A DNA stretch of 64,000 nt, from NCBI RefSeq assembly GCF_030463535.1, contig NC_132880.1, forward strand, positions 38,225,342-38,289,341, in the 5' to 3' direction. Below, one piece after another: positions 23,096-36,378 of the stretch. The first letter of the stretch is position 1. Each line of letters opens with the position of its first letter. Source of the DNA: Salminus brasiliensis (lineage: Eukaryota > Chordata > Actinopteri > Characiformes > Bryconidae). Below the pieces are notes generated by a model. That model was not told where the DNA came from. It ran no database searches and saw only the letters and a list, made by a program, of their open reading frames with translations. Made by a program: the position numbers and the translations under genes.

Positions 23096-26000
23096 ATTAA
23101 TGATAAAAATTACTAAACCAGATACAACAGAAAGTTAATAGTGGTGATATTAATAGTGGCAGACAGCCACGAGTCCATCTAAGTTTCAACACGGCCACCA
23201 AACAGGCAGCAGCGGCAGGAGGGAGAGCCGCCGGTCCGCCATGGGTGGTAGCGTTAATTACATTTGTACAAATTACATTTGTTATTTTTTCCATCTTATG
23301 TTGTGAAGCATTTCATGAATTAAAAGATATATTTACATAAAGCTATTATTATTATTATTATTATATTTAACAGACAATTTGTGGCACCTGTATTTTTAGT
23401 TAGTTCAAAATTGACCCGATTTTGCGTACTGGCTGTTCCTCAAAATGTTGGTGATATCGGAAAAGAAAACGTGCTACCTTGCTGTAATTACATATTGTTC
23501 ATAAGTTTCGTTTACATATTGTTCATAAGCAGTGTTTCGCTCCGAAATGAGACTGAGAATTGAGAATTGGACTGTAATGTCCATCCAGTGAAGAAATGTG
23601 AGAAGGCAGAGGAGTTATTGTACCCTTGAGCCCGGAGATGTAGTTTGAGTGCAGTGTGAGAAAAGGGGCCAAGCATTAGTCACAGCTTTCAAGTAAAAAC
23701 AGATTTCCCCAGATTCACTGCTGTTCAGTCTGTATTCCACAGTTGCTCCTGCGTGTGTTCACTGTGTAGAGCAGAGCAGATCTGCTCACGCTGGGTAGCA
23801 TCGGTATTAGGACACTGTTTGGACTGTCTACTGGATTTTGACTTGATTTCATCATGAGGAAAATATCCCAGCTGTGAAGAGCAAATCCAGCGAGGCCTGC
23901 AGTGCTTATTGCTTCAGTGCTTCAGTGCTTCAGTGCTGATGCTCGTGCATATTGAGTTTATTTATGTTCATTTCTCTACTATAGGAAAAGCATTGATGCT
24001 GCCAGGAGTGTGATTAATCCAATGTGTTGAGAAAGTGGGAAATTGATGACCAGGCAGAATAGGCTGCAAATGTGCTCATTCATGCTCATTAGCATCCCAG
24101 ACAAGACTGTCGGCAAGCTAGCAAGGTATCCAAGGGCTTGCCTACATCCGGGCACAATGAGAGTCGACTCAAAGGGCGACTCGGGCTCCCTCCGTTCCCG
24201 TGTTGCCATGGGGACCTGCACACTTCTCTAGTCGCCTAGTTTCCATGGCTATGAAGGAGAGGGAAAGACACTGGGAAGTAAAGGGCAAAAAGGCCCAAAA
24301 CAAATAATGAAATACAGAGAGGGAGAGCATTTGAATTTTAATTTGAGTTTGGGAGAAGAAAGAGGGGTTGTGTGAGTGTGTGTGAACGGGCGAAGGAGTG
24401 AACCAAACAGGAGAAAATAATTATGAGAGGACACAACATGAGAGACGGGAGGGGTTCAGATAAAGGCCAAGGTTCAGCGTGGGGGATGCTGAAGAAGAGT
24501 AACGATGACATGGGCTGGAGAGAGAGTCAGCATGGGAAAATGTGAGCTTGCATTGGGAATTGCATTTGTTGTGGATTTAAGGTCGTTTATGTCCATTACA
24601 AGCAACTTACACTTGGTCTCCATGCAGTGAATGGACTGTGCTTGCCTGTTGGTGCATAGTATCAGATAACGTGGGCTTTTACCATAATTTGGTTAAATTT
24701 AAATTTTGGTAGTTTGGAGGAGCATGATAATGGCTATTATGATAATGATTCACAGCTTTGATTGAGTTGCCACTCGGGCAGGGTCACAGTAGCCACGTGC
24801 ATAGCTGATCTCGACAGCAAGCAAGCAAAAGCAATATGGCTGAGGCTTTCCTGTGTGCTGAATTGCAACTAACAACACTGGAAATGAACCACAACACATT
24901 ATCCACTTACACAAAGCTGGATCAGAAATGTGGCTTTACTCTGACCAGCAGAAACATGGCCATTTGAGCAGCTCATCTGGGTTTATTTGCTGTTATGTCT
25001 AACCATTATAGCAGTATTCTTAAAACTGTGGCATTTATAAGGTTTATTACCCTGTCATTATGGTTGGCATCACGTCCAAAGAATGAAGACACAGTTAGTA
25101 TTAAGACAGGCTCCACGGGCACTAGTAGTGGGAGAATGGCGGGGTGCTGGATCTGAGTCACCGCTCCTTGTTGTGTTTAATTATCATCAGCTCTGGCCTC
25201 TCTCACCCTGCTGTGTATAATGTGTCTGGCTGATGAGTGCATGGAGACAGTGGGCCAGAAGCAGTGTCCGCAGTCAGACTCTGATGTCCTTATCCGACAC
25301 TGCAGAAAGTTGTAACTGCAGGACAGTTGGTGGTTTTGTACTTATGAGTCACTTCCATAAGTAATCAGATGGTGTTCAAAAAAGCTGCATACTATCGTAG
25401 TTCAGGCCACGGGCATTGGACCTATTGGGATGGAGGGATGTGCACTTCATTCCTAATATTAAACTGGCTACCTGTCGGCCCCCCTCAGTTAAATAACCAA
25501 CATAAAAACAAAATTATTCATATCTGTAACTGAGTTAAGCCCATTCTTTTTTTTTTTTACAGCACAAACGCATTTATTGTTTTTTGACTTTGTTGTGGCG
25601 TGTATGGCAAATACAACCCCCAGCGTACTGATTACTGCACGTACAGTCGTAGTTGAGGCTAGTCTTATATAAACAGACAGCTGTAGACAGTTATTTATGT
25701 TCGTTCTTTTATTTTGATTGTGTAGTAACACTTTAGTTGTGGTCTGATTAAGGCATTGAATATAGCATTAGCTGCCAACAGTCCGCCTATGAAGACAGCT
25801 AGCCAATATGGAAAATGGAGCCTTTTGAACACGCACATGTAAATTCTATCTCAAATAACCTGCTTGCTCCAAATATAGAAAACTACATAGGTCCTAAAAC
25901 TACAGCATCCACATGGAGATAATACTACATTTCAGATTTTGACATGCAAATGTAAATCCTGTTTTATTATAAATTATATAGAATTATATTCGAAAGGTGA

Positions 26001-26154
26001 CAGAGCTCCTACTGTTGTTCCCCCCATTAATGTGGATGTCACCTACAATCTCTCATAGTTGAGGTCTACCTATGATGTCAATTACAGCCTCTCTCATCTT
26101 TTTAAGTGGGAGAACCTGCACAATTGGTGACTGACTAAATAATTTTTTCCCCAC

Positions 26155-26160
<6 letters not shown>

Positions 26161-26188
<28 letters not shown>
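26161..26188. repeat. (TG)n microsatellite
   Basis: Fourteen TG units. Confidence 0.9.
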
Positions 26189-26191
<3 letters not shown>

Positions 26192-27442
26192 TGGGCATCA
26201 GTCCCCTATTGGGACTCCACAAAACAAATCTTGAGTTCTGTAATTTGGGAAGTGGGGCCTCCATGAGCATCAGAAAGCTTTATGTGCCCATGATCCTCTT
26301 GCCGGTTACCTTGGAGCACTTTTGGTAGGTCCTGACCACTGACCACTGCATACTGCAAACCCTACAAGACCTGCCTGATGCTTTGATAATTCTGACCCAG
26401 TCATCTAGCTTTTACATTTTGGTCCTTGTCAAAGTGTCTCAGATCCTTACTTTTGCTTATTTTCCCTTCTTTTAACACATCACCTTTAAGCCAGCCAGCC
26501 TAATTTATTCACCCCTGTTTCTCACTTCTGTGCTGATGTTTTGGCTGATCAGTGCACTACATGTACCTCAGTTTTTATTACAGAATACATACTGGACAAA
26601 TCCAATTGATATCCAATTGAGAGTAAACGTTAGCATTTGGTTGCACTGCATCATATGAATGAATTGCCTCCGGTCTGAGGCGCTCTGGCTTTTTCCAAAC
26701 ACTTGCTCTTTTGCCACCTATATTTATTTAGTTTTTTGCCAAAGCTTTGATTTAGCTGTTTTACATTCTGGGTTGTGCTGAGGGATTTCTGACATTAGCC
26801 TCTTATTGGCAAGTGAAATCAATGAATGACTGGCTTTAAACCAAAGGAATGTCTTAGCTGGTCCACACTTTTCTCTGCTACTGAACTCTTGGGTGACTTG
26901 GCAGTGTGCTTTGGGTCATTGTTTTGCTGAATTATTTAGCACCGTTACATCAGTCTGGATGTAAATATAGAGTATAATGTGTTTCTGAGCATCTCTGCCG
27001 TCATTTACAGGCTGCAGTCTTTAGTTACATCATCATCATCATTATCAAAAGCTGATTCAGCATTGCCTGAACATGAAACCCTGCTTGCTCTCCTGTAACA
27101 GTTTTTCCTTGACGACTGATGAGATATTTCCATCTTGCACTGTAGCCTTTGTAATCCTACTTTATGGAGCTCTGAAGGCTTTATCAGTGACTGAGACAGT
27201 AGTAGTAGTAATGTGTTTTGTCTTTAGCAGTGATTTGTTATTTTAGATTACATACTGAGTAAAACCCAGACCGAGGCTTATACCCCTCCCTGCAGAGCAC
27301 CTATAGGAATAAGTATTAAAACAGTGTGATGCATCCCATCATTCGAATGCACAGTGGAAAGGGACCTAATGACCTTGTCAGACTAAGACGTTCTCATTAG
27401 CTGTAAGTAAAGAATATAGGTGTGCAATACTGTATGACTGTA

Positions 27443-27936
27443 CACTATATGGACAAAAGTATTGGGACACTGGCTCATTCATTGTTTCTTTTGAAATCAG
27501 GGGTATTAAAAAAAGAGTTTATTCTGCTTTTGTTGGAGTAGCTGTCTCTACTGTCCAGGGAAGGCTTTCTAGACTTGCATTCAGTGACAAAAGCATTAGT
27601 GAGGTCAGGATGTTGAATGATCACCACACCACCTCATTCCCAACTCATACCAAAAGTACTGGATGGAGCACCATCATTCTACAGAACACCACTATACCTC
27701 TGCTCCACAGCTCAATGTTGTTATACCCCTTTAGTCCACCCCTAGCATTAGGCATGGTGTCAATAGGGCCATGTTTATCTGCTAATGGAGTCCTTTTCTT
27801 TTGGCAATACTTCACTATTGGGGACTAGAAAAGCTGGGTGCATGCATTTGCACATCTGTGTCAGCAATGGGCGCAACTTAAAATAGCTGAATGGATTTAA
27901 TAGAAGGGGTGTCTACAAGTATTTGGGCATATACTG
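27443..27936 (+). mobile_element. TA-flanked MITE, near full-length copy (family A)
   Basis: 494 bp between TA at 27441-27442 and TA at 27937-27938. Starts CACTATATGGACAAAAGTAT and ends with GGGTGTCTACAAGTATTTGG then GCATATACTG: imperfect inverted termini. No transposase. The best-preserved copy in the window and the reference for the family. Its short ORF is not a gene. Confidence 0.9.
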
Positions 27937-28566
27937 TATATTATTGCTATTGTGATATCTCTGATATTGTAGGACAGGGTACTACCTGTACTACTAATAC
28001 AACCCAGCTGCTGAAAGTCCATCATATTGTGTAAGGTGCTGCTCCTGGCTTTTATCATTCTGCTGAACTACTAACAGCATCCAGACTTGATGTTCATTTT
28101 TAACGAAGATTGTTCTCTTTATTCTTGCATTTGAAAAGTTATTTTGTTTTGCTGGTAGAATCAAGCTTTATAACCAGATGTAGTGTAGCTAGCTTCATGG
28201 TCTTATTTGCTAGAACCCTAATATAGATTACATGTTGGTCGACCTGATGGTGTTGTTATTTTTCATAGGGTTGTTTGTAGTCAATTTATTGAGTTTTGGG
28301 AAGCACATCTCTTAGCATGATTTATTTGGCTCATGTTAAACATTGTTGTATCAGGGTGAAAAAAGTACTGGCAGAATCCCATGGGGGTCCCTGGACCATA
28401 CTTACCAACTAGAACCCTGACCAACTAGAACCCTGACCAACTGCATGTTTCATTACAAAGGGCATAATTAGTCCTGGTTATTTGGATGTAGTGCAGCCTT
28501 GTATTAAAATAGCAGTTTTTTTTATTATATTTGTGTCAAAATATAGTAGCGTAATAAGTATTATGG

Positions 28567-28662
28567 TTGTAAAGGTAAAGGTGCAAGTACAATGTACATT
28601 GTTGCTGTACAATGTACAGTGAAATGTGTCCTCTGCATTTGAACCATCAGTGGCAGTGAACA

Positions 28663-28717
<55 letters not shown>

Positions 28718-28940
28718 GCACTAGGGGCATTGAGTACACACACACACACCCGGAGCGGTGGACAGCCAACTCCAGCGCCCAGGGAGCAGTTGGTGTTTAG
28801 GTGCCTTGCTCAAGGGCACATCAGCCATGGATCGAGGGAGGAGACAGCCTTCACTGCCCCCATCCCCAGTTCTTACCTGTCGGTAGGATTCGAACCTGTG
28901 GCCTTTCGATCTCAAGCCCCAGTCTCCGATCAACCTAGAT
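28567..28940 (+). mobile_element. SINE-like interspersed element (family B) with expanded CA tract
   Basis: Same family as 12160-12450: GTGAAATGTGTCCTCTGCAT, GTGAACACAAACACAC, CGGAGCGGTGG, CAGCCAACTCCAGCGCCC, CCTTGCTCAAGGGCACATCA and a B-box-like GGATTCGAACC near the end. Its internal CA tract (28666-28713) has grown to about 24 units. Confidence 0.7.
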
Positions 28941-29263
28941 CTATTTTCACTCAATCTGATTCTTCACATCCAAATATTAGGCCCTGCTGGATAATGGAGA
29001 TCAGCTCAGCTGCCTACTGATTTTTATCTCTTTGCGGTTTCAAGTGAATTCCAGATGGAAGAACCGCAGTGAACTAAGACTGTATTTGTCCACAGACTGG
29101 TTAAACCTACTTACTTAATCCATACATGAGGAGAGCGAATCAGCCTTCTGTGGCCGTTAGATGGCAGACTGTGTGAGCATCCTCCAGAACAAAAGCCCTC
29201 TGTTTTAGGCCACGCCACGTTGAAGAGGACGGTGGACCGGCCCTTTGCACTGCTTCGCTTTGA

Positions 29264-29277
29264 CCGGCAGGGGGCGA
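29264..29277 (+). promoter_or_regulatory. CTCF-like motif near the second macf1 promoter
   Basis: CCGGCAGGGGGCGA, two positions from the core CCASYAGRKGGCRS, about 0.9 kb before the MAGF-type start codon. Confidence 0.4.
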
Positions 29278-29724
29278 CATAGGCCGGTAATCCGCGCCCC
29301 GTGCCGCCGGCCATGTCTGTCATTCAGGCAGGCTCTGAGCCGGCCATGCAGTTCACTACGCTGGATGTGCCTGGCGTGGCTCGTAGGGAAGGGAGGGATG
29401 GATGGATGACAGGCACTGCGGGAAGAACAGAGAAACCCGAGCCCCATTCGCACGGGGGGAACGGAGGGAGGAGTGAAAGAGGGCAGGAGAAGGAGTCAAG
29501 GCTTACAATACTAGCAGCCATTACAGTGAAGTGCGGGAAGAAAAGCGCCGAGGATCCAGCGGCCACGGGCGAGGCAGGAGCACACGGACAGCAGGGACAG
29601 AGGAGCCGGGCTCCGGATACGATTACACTGGGGTGTCGCCTCTGATTTCGGAAGGAACCTAAGGGCCAGCCCCCAACGACCGCCCTCTCCAACACACACG
29701 TTACAGGACCGCGTCTGAGACAAA

Positions 29725-29726
<2 letters not shown>

Positions 29727-29757
<31 letters not shown>
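29727..29757. repeat. (CA)n microsatellite
   Basis: About 15 CA units in the GC-rich upstream region. Confidence 0.9.
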
Positions 29758-29760
<3 letters not shown>

Positions 29761-30074
29761 AGGCACACACGGGATCTAGCTATATCTATTCGCCGGCTAG
29801 AAGAAGGGACGTAAACCCCACGACAAGCGATGTGTCGAGCTGGATTTATATAACAGACACTTTATATATTTTTTAATAGCCTACATTTTAGTTGGCATAC
29901 TTATAATATTTAAAGTAATTATAACAACACGTTTAGCTAATTGTTTGTATAAGTAGACCAGCCTAGAAAAACTGCATGAATGCGCTCGGATGAATAAACC
30001 ACCGTTTCGTTAAGGTTATCCTAGTCTCCGCTTGAATCCCGGGCTGTGGATGAAACTTCATCCGCAGTGGAGGT

Positions 30075-30115
30075 AGAGCCGAGCCGGAGCCAGAGCCGGA
30101 GCCGAGCCGGAGCCA

Positions 30116-30147
<32 letters not shown>
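30075..30147. repeat. macf1: GGAGCC hexanucleotide repeat in a 5' leader
   Basis: About twelve GAGCCG/GAGCCA hexamers, the last five perfect, 40 bp before the MAGF-type start codon. Confidence 0.9.
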
Positions 30148-30148
<1 letters not shown>

Positions 30149-30187
30149 ACCCGGATCCCCGCGCTGCGCTGGATATCTGCGGCCACC

Positions 30188-30281
30188 ATGGCTGGCTTCA
30201 TGCCGGGCTTACTGCCCACAAACCACTCGCAGGAGAAGGAGTTCGCTAAAGCCTACGAGGACGTGCTGGAGAGATACAAAG
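30188..30281 (+). CDS. macf1: MACF1 alternative first coding exon (MAGF type)
   Basis: ATG at 30188 in an ideal context (GCCACCATGG), 31 codons plus one base, donor AAAG|GTAAAG at 30281/30282. Reads MAGFMPGLLP, then QEKEFAKAYEDVLERYK. The EDVLERYK end is the hallmark of the short N-terminus of dystonin and related spectraplakins, which runs straight into DERDKVQKKTFTKW. The leftover G gives the same phase as the exon at 21145-21367, so both can join one downstream exon. Macf1 rather than dystonin, because it sits on the same strand 9 kb after the diagnostic MACF1 exon. The different N-termini are known in the family to change localisation. Confidence 0.88.
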
Positions 30282-33200
30282 GTAAAGGTTGTGGATGAGA
30301 AAACAAACGGGGCATGTGATGGTGGGAGATAACGCAGTCCGCTGTGTTTACACGGTTAAGCTAGCTAACAGGCTGCGCTTCTGGAGGTATTCTGGAGCGG
30401 GCTTACGCTGTGTGCGCAGTTAGACTACAGTGGACGTTTTGTTCAATTTAACGCTCATTTTAATGCTTTTAACGGTGTATTTGGTAGCTACAGTAGTCCA
30501 GATATATTCAGTTTGGTTTGGCTGGCTGTCTGTTCACAGAGCCCGGGCTGTCGTAGTAACTGTGCTAGCTAGCTAACTCCACTTTCTCAAGGACCCTTTC
30601 AGGGGATCCGTTAACGTGCCCATCATGTGAGACCGGCCGGTTGGTCTCAGAAGGAGCCTGGCCTGGCCTGACCTGGCTGGGCTGAGCTTGGGTTGGGTTG
30701 TGTTGAACAGATTCGGCTGTGAGCGCCAGAGTTCATGGCTGCGGTCCAATTTGCGCACTTGTGTCCTACCTAGGACGCGTTGCTAGTGCGCAGTGCTTGC
30801 GTTCTAGTTCTAGCTTCGAATTCGAGCCAAGTCTTTAGCACTAGCTGAGCAATCGAGTGCCTGTGTGGGGTGACAGTGCGAATTGGAACACGTCCGTGTG
30901 GTTGGCGTTTCAGCAGTGTAAGTTGGTGTGTATGAACTGAATACCTTTACTGGAAAAAGGAAAGGCCGGTGATACAGTCAGGGAGGAAGGGAGAGGGAGG
31001 GAGGGAGGGAGGGAAGGCAGTTGAGGCGCCCAAAGGCTGTAATGCAAGCATGATGAAAAGGGAGGCTTTAAATTATTGATTAGTGTAATGAAATGCAGTT
31101 CTGTAGGGGCTGAACAGGGTATACTGGTATTATACAACGGAGCTGTCAGTCAGTTGGTATAAAAACCATAACTATAGGCATGTTCGTCTATTTTTAAAAA
31201 AGCCGGGTGTGGGGGTTAAGTTACTGATATAACAATGACCAAGAATAACGTACTTTAAAAAGTCTGTCAAAGTGCGGAAACTGATCTACTCTCTATAGCT
31301 TGGCCAGCTTCTTCCTCCTCCCTGTCCATGTGAATGTGCGGCCTACGCTTTAGCTCTCGGTCAGACAGAAAAGATTCAGTAGTAAATGAAGGCACAATGT
31401 GAGCAACCATCTAGCAAGACTGTCTGCCCCCTTTTCCCATGCTCCAAGCACTACATCAAGCTCTACAGCGATGAATTGTTAAGCATTTGCATTGCACTTT
31501 ACTGAAGGTACTTCTACTGCGGCTGCCAAGAGTGTTTTAATGTTGATGAATGAATGGATTGATGACCGGCCTTCAGTGCATCTGTAAAACCCAGATTAAT
31601 CTGACTCGCTATGAAGCATTTGTACAGTTACAAACGCAGCTCCTTCTCCAGCCTTAGTCAGGTGCCTTGTTCTACTGGTGCAACACTTGACTGTTGCTTT
31701 CTAAGGCTCTCAATCCTTTCCTGCGGCCTCTTGAGTTAGGTAACTGTCCTTGCTATGACGAACAACTTGGCACTGAAGCCACCAGCCTAAGCCGAGCTGG
31801 AGCAGTAGCTGATGGAGTGATGTGGTTCACCTGTCCACCTCCTGTGTAACACTCCCTTAATCTGTTTATAGTAAGTTCTAGCAGCGATACACCTCCCTTA
31901 GCTGTGTGTGTTTGTTCTGGGTCCGTTTAAATGTCTTTGTCAGGGTTTTAACTGTATCTCACCTGCGGAGGTTCTGTGTAGAATAGTATGAGAAATGTGA
32001 ACTTGTGCTAAAGGCATTACTTAGTTGAAATAAGAGAAGGCATATGAGACGGGGCTCAATAATTCAAGGGCCTCCTCTCTCTCTTTGTGTGTGAGTGAGA
32101 GAATAGGAGGGAAGTAGATTCTGTCTCATCATATATGTTTTTTAAAAATAGATAGACTTGATGGATATTTCAGAGGACTACTGTAGTAAGAAATGAGCCT
32201 TTAATTTATTTTAGATATGAAAATATGAATAGGGAAAGGCTTGGTATGTCTCCATTGGCCTAAATTTCCAAATTTCCTACTGTGATCATTTTTTTAAACT
32301 GTGTCATATGTCATAGGTGTCAATCTAGGCGTGGATGATATGACAGAAATATTCTATTAAGATAAAAAAACAAAAACAACGTTATGGTTTAGTGGTGTAA
32401 GAGATCACAAAACTGTTCAGATCAAATCCTTGTTTTCGAGCCACAGATTGGATCATTTCTCAGATCTGCAAAGAAGAAAAACGGCAGACAAATGTAAGAC
32501 CGTAATCTTAGCCTTGAGTTTGAAAGTATTTCGTGTGACTGCTTTGTTTGTATTAGTGACTTTTATTTTGACACTGTCTGTTCCTTTAATATGGTTTGGT
32601 TTGGTTTCTGTAGCGCTTCATTTTTCCTTCTCATTCTGTTCCACAGTAAAAGTTAGTTGTGGAGTCTGTTGTTCTGAGGTCAACTCACATGAGAATTTCT
32701 CCTCAGCTCATGTCCGTATGAGACTCCCATTCCTCACACTAATAGAACTCTGCTCTCCACTCACACACCAGAGTGGTGGTGCTGCAGATGTGTGGACTTA
32801 CTCTGTGTGTTACTTTCTGGCTCTCATGCCTCAGTGTTTACAGATCGTACCGGTTTTATCCACACGCTCCGTTCACGTGACAGATGCCTGTTCAGTCTGT
32901 GTGTTTTGTGCTTTACGAACTGTGTGTGTGGGGGGGTGGATTGTGGATTACCCGTGGTCCGTTAAACCACTAAAAATGTTTAGGTTACCACAAGCATCTA
33001 TTCACTCACACCTTTAGGGGCAATTCAGCATATCCTGTTTATCTAGCCTAAGCCCAAACTCCTCATAGATAGTGACCGGACACTACCTACACACTACCTG
33101 CTGCGCCATTTAGAAGAAAAACTGCTATTAAAATTTTATTATATTCCATTGTTGGTGACTACATTCAACTAAACAAGTGTAGTGATGAAATATGATCAGA

Positions 33201-33555
33201 AAAGCTTGTTTTTCATAATAACGATACTGCACGATCATATTATCACCTTAACTCTTATGATTTATGCACATATGTTTTCTTTCTGGTCTCGAAGATAAAT
33301 GGCCAAATAAGACTGAGATACAGGGAAATCTGTTCTTCCTCCTTCCAAATAAACTTTGGCCAGTTCATATTAATAATTCTGTCACACGCTCACTTTCATA
33401 TTACACTTACTAGCTGTCTGGTGTGACGATCACACACACACACACACACCCAGAGTACACAGAAAAATCAGATATCACCTCACGTGACAAACAAACAAAC
33501 ACGTCAAGTCTGTCAGCTGTTTGCAGAACACAACCTGACTCTCTCTATCTGTCTA

Positions 33556-33812
33556 CACTACGTGGACAAAAGTATTGGGACGCCTGTTCGTTCATTTTTT
33601 TTCTAAAATGAAGATGAAAACATTGATCCTGCTTTTGTTGGAGTAACTGTCTTTACTGTCCAGGAACGCCTTTCTTCTAGGTTTTGGTGTGAGCATTGCT
33701 GTGCGGATTTAATTGCATTCAGCGACAAGAACGTTCGAGAACTTGGCACCAAATTAAAGTAGCTAAATGCATTCATTACAAGGGGTGTCCACAAACATTT
33801 GGACATTTAGTG
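33556..33812 (+). mobile_element. Internally deleted family A MITE
   Basis: 257 bp, starting CACTACGTGGACAAAAGTAT and ending CCACAAACATTTGGACATTT then AGTG. Both termini are kept but about half of the interior is gone compared with 27443-27936. Left flank TA, right flank TT. Confidence 0.85.
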
Positions 33813-35510
33813 TTCATCTCTCTGTCGGTCTTTCTCTCTCTCTTCCTCTTTCACTCTGATTTAGTCTGAAGTAGTGCGTATGTTTGGCAGATTTAGATTT
33901 CGCAGAAAATATAAAATGTAGTAAAATTGTAGGAATGTGCTGTACACGTCTCTGTGAATTCATACAGTTTGAAGGTTTACGTCTCTAGAGCTTGACCGTT
34001 ACAGCGTGTGCACGTTTTCTTGGGCCTGTGTTGTTTTCCACTGCACAGGGAGTTGACTGGAGTTCACAACAATAGCAGGATATCTAAAAGAGTGTGGGTG
34101 CCTGAAAAAGGAAAGAGTCAGGCCTGTGATTCAGAGCGAGACACACACAGGAAACGGTCATACGTAAACTAAGATGGCTTCCAGACAGTAAGCAAGATGG
34201 ACACTAGCCTAATGTTTCAGCTCCTACTGTTTCTGAACAAGAGAGAGCTAGACTCGGCAGACGTCCCGTGGGCCTACAGTACGAGATGTGAAAGCAGGCC
34301 AGAGCAGAGAAATTAGGAGAGAATTAACAAGCCTCTAAAATGACGGTAGAGGGTCACATGGTTATGTTGTTTTGGTTTGTTTGCTTTCTTTAGACTATTG
34401 TCCTCCAGTTGTTTTAACCACCCTTGGACTTAACCCCAGCACACATTCACACATACACGAATGACAGACAGGGAGAGAGGAAAGGATCTGAGCATCCTTG
34501 GTGTTTCCGCTAGTGGAGCCCTGCTGGTATCCTGTGGGCCAAAGGAAGTGACATTGCTCTTAGAGGCCTGTGCTGTCTGTGCAGTCTCTGCATCCTAATA
34601 TTTGCCTGCAGGAAACACTCGTTAGGATGTGTCCAGGGTTTTTCCAGTGCCTTTAGTCCTGTTGGAATACATCTCACTGTACTTGCTGTACAAGTGTTAT
34701 GTCTGCCTTTGGAAGGAGCTCCTAATAGATTGTATGGTTTCGGCTACCGGTGTGGAAAGTCCCGAATCTATCCAGGCAGTTTGTTTTATTAAACGCGGCG
34801 CTGGTTTGGAGTGGAAACGGGAGCTGGACGCGGAGTGCTGAGGCAGACAAGCCATCGCGAGACGGATCATTACGGCTGCTTTTTTCCACATGGCCTAGTC
34901 CCCCCCCCCCCATCCTTGTCATTTCCCTCCCATGGCTTTAGCGATCATGAGTTCATGTTCTTTCACTTTCTCCTATGACCTTTCCTCTTTCCCAAATTTT
35001 GTTCTACTTCTCTTTCTCTCACACTCTCTCTTTTCACTTTCTCTCTCTCTCTTTTACTTTTTTTATCTCTCTTTTTTGAGAGAGACTGCAGGATTTCCCA
35101 CCCAGCGCTTCCTGTTTGGTCACATTCTCCTGTAGCACCTGACTGTCCCGGCAGGACGAACAAACACTCCCTCAGCTGAGCAGACTTTCCTTAGTTCTTT
35201 CGTTCTCCCCCTCCTTTGTCCTTGATGAATAGACTGTTGCAGCACACCTTTTGGTCAAGCTGCTTCTCAAGGCTGCATCTAAGACCCATTTTAATGAGTT
35301 TCTTTATTTATTATTTATTTGTACATTTCCATGTGTTTTGTGAAGGTGGTTCGAGTGATCTTTCAGGGAATCAGCCAAAACACGATTCATGTCCATCAAG
35401 CTACAAGGCTAAAGAACCTGTGCTACAGTTAGTGTTGTACATCTAAATTCCAAGTTTTCCAAAAATTCCAAGTTTATAGGCAGCACATTATTAGACAGTA
35501 CAGTGTTTTT

Positions 35511-36378
35511 CAGGGTGGCATGGTAGTTGGTGCCATATGAACTGGTTGAGTGTTTCTAGAACTGCTGATCTCCTGGGCTTTTCAGCACAACAGTCCCTAG
35601 AGTTTACGCCTTATCCTGTAATTAAGGAAAATTATCCAGTGAGCGGCAGTTCTGCAGGCGAAAATGTCACCAGGTTGTTGAGAGAGGTCAGCAAAGAATG
35701 GCCAGACTGCTTCAAACTGACGTCATGCCCATAGTAATTCAGATAATTACTCTGGACAATTATGGTGAGCAGAAAAGCATCTCCGAGTCCACAACACGTT
35801 CTTGAGTCTTGAGGCAGATGGATTATGATCGCACAAAACCACGCCAGGTCCCAATTTCGTCAGCCAAGAGCAGAAAGGTGAGGCTGCAGTGGGCGCAGGC
35901 TCACCAAGACTGGACAGGTAAAGACCGGAAAAATGTAGCCTGGTGTGATGAATCTTGATTGCTGCCAAGGCTCACAGATGGTACGGTCAGAATTTGACTT
36001 GGGTCAACAGTCCAGGCCGGTGAAGGCGGTGTAATGGCGAATGTTGGCATGCTTTAGGGCCGTTAATACCAGTTAATCATTGCTTCAGTGCCATAGTCTG
36101 TTTGAGTATAGTTGCTGACCATGTGCATCCCTTCATGACCACAGTTTACCCTTCTTCAGTGGCTAGTGCTAATGCATCATGTCAGAAAGCAGAAGTTGTC
36201 TCAAACCGGTTTCATGAGCATGACAATGAGGTGAGTGTTCTCCAGTGGCCTTCTGAATCACCTGAATCCAGTAGAACACCTTTGGCATGTGGTAGAAATT
36301 GAGATTCACAGCTTGGGGAAACTTGGACCAGAATCTCGAAGCGATGTTGTGGAAGCCAGGCTGTTTTGAGAGCAAATG
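35511..36378 (+). pseudogene. Tc1-like transposase pseudogene (lineage 1)
   Basis: Degenerate Tc1/mariner transposase on the plus strand, broken by several stops and frameshifts. Recognisable in order: the helix-turn-helix region (about 35530-35640), RKVRLQWAQAHQDWTGK with VAWCDES (about 35870-35960; this Asp is part of the DDE triad), VADHVHPFM and HEHDNE (about 36110-36230), LQWPSES and VEHLWHVVE (about 36240-36300; the last catalytic acid region). The central motif is badly damaged. Dead copy, no role in macf1. Confidence 0.88.

Larger units (their letters stand above)
21368..29200. other. macf1 intron between two alternative first exons
   Basis: Holds an AAAGGTTCT-type repeat (about 22210-22460), a fish interspersed repeat (22855-23095), a TTA microsatellite (23346-23365), a TG microsatellite (26161-26188), a full family A MITE (27443-27936) and a family B element (28567-28940). 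A near-palindromic X-box-like motif lies at 24202-24215. No further exon recognised. Confidence 0.65.
29200..30187 (+). promoter_or_regulatory. macf1: Probable second macf1 promoter and 5' UTR
   Basis: A CpG-rich stretch (about 29200-29680), a CA microsatellite (29727-29757), a short AT-rich gap with TTTATATA at about 29848, then GC-rich sequence running into the MAGF-type ATG at 30188. A GGAGCC hexamer repeat (30075-30147) and a short upstream ORF (ATG 30050 to TAG 30074-30076) lie in the likely leader. The start site is not defined. Confidence 0.5.

Noticed and set aside
28880..28905. tRNA B-box-like GGATTCGAACC, also near 12397 and 56360
   Set aside because: No tRNA cloverleaf could be read around any of them; they belong to SINE-like repeats.
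32430..33017. 195-codon ORF, the longest in the window
   Set aside because: Hydrophobic low-information sequence with no family motif. It lies in an intron, and the DNA after 32690 looks repeat-like; length alone is within chance for 64 kb.
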